Below, in pieces: positions 14,033-14,132 of a DNA stretch of 14,132 nt. Each line of letters opens with the position of its first letter. The stretch's first letter is position 1. The notes beneath the pieces were generated by a model. The model did not search any database. It was not told where the DNA came from and worked only from the letters and a program-made list of their open reading frames with translations. Both the position numbers and the translations under genes were made by a program. The stretch comes from an uncultured Lachnospiraceae bacterium. GTDB taxonomy: Bacteria > Bacillota > Clostridia > Lachnospirales > Lachnospiraceae. The DNA is taken from positions 1 through 14,132 of the forward strand of contig CAMNQN010000072.1 in assembly GCA_946549155.1 (NCBI GenBank), in the 5' to 3' direction.

Positions 14033-14132
14033 TTTGTTGTAAGCAGGACGCGCAGAAAGGGGCCGTCAGGAGAAGCCAGGGCCAGGTTCCCTGATATCCG
14101 ATGTTCACCTAGTCCTTCCGACAGCTGTCCGC

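Noticed and set aside
24..14132. The 8-mer CTGTCCGC at 24-31 and again at the last eight bases (14125-14132)
   Set aside because: It is short enough to occur by chance in 14 kb and may be a coincidence; it is not evidence of a circular molecule or an attachment site.

Overview
The window looks like chromosomal DNA of a Gram-positive anaerobe of the class Clostridia, most likely a gut-type member of the Lachnospiraceae. The reasons are strong AGGAGG-type ribosome binding sites, sigma-A-like promoters, the Firmicute order yhbY-nadD-yqeK-rsfS, the serC-serA-DUF1015 order, and moderately GC-rich coding sequence with uniform style. The family-level assignment is inference from gene order and protein style. 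I see no mobile element, CRISPR array, tRNA or rRNA gene.

Layout. Bases 1-254 hold no gene I can support, but they carry a good promoter (140-168) flanked by three copies of a TAACRAAAC motif. This promoter leads into yajC (255-599). A long hairpin at 663-738 separates yajC from a convergent Lrp/AsnC-type regulator on the minus strand (760-1218). The regulator is divergent from a plus-strand gene row: leuB (1384-2466), ilvD (2536-4203), ilvB (4299-5978), serC (6001-7083), serA (7084-8241) and a DUF1015 gene (8254-9495). Gaps in the row are 69, 95, 22, 0 and 12 bases, and I see no terminator inside it, so it probably forms one transcription unit. It joins branched-chain amino acid synthesis to the first two steps of serine synthesis.

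Next comes a secreted NlpC/P60 cell-wall peptidase (9585-11051). A promoter at 11070-11098 then starts a housekeeping cluster: yhbY (ribosome assembly), nadD (NAD synthesis), yqeK (Ap4A hydrolase), rsfS (ribosome silencing) and an SseB-like protein (13235-14032). The last 100 bases hold no gene I can support.

How the genes work together. LeuB, IlvD and IlvB supply steps of Leu/Ile/Val synthesis. The genes leuA, leuCD, ilvC and the acetolactate synthase small subunit ilvN are not in the window. SerA and SerC make O-phosphoserine, but no serB phosphatase is present. The DUF1015 protein that follows carries a DGHHR motif resembling that of ParB-fold free-serine kinases, so it is the best candidate here for an undescribed function in phosphoserine/serine conversion. 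The neighbouring Lrp-family regulator could tie the row to amino-acid supply. Most of the window is otherwise ordinary core metabolism.
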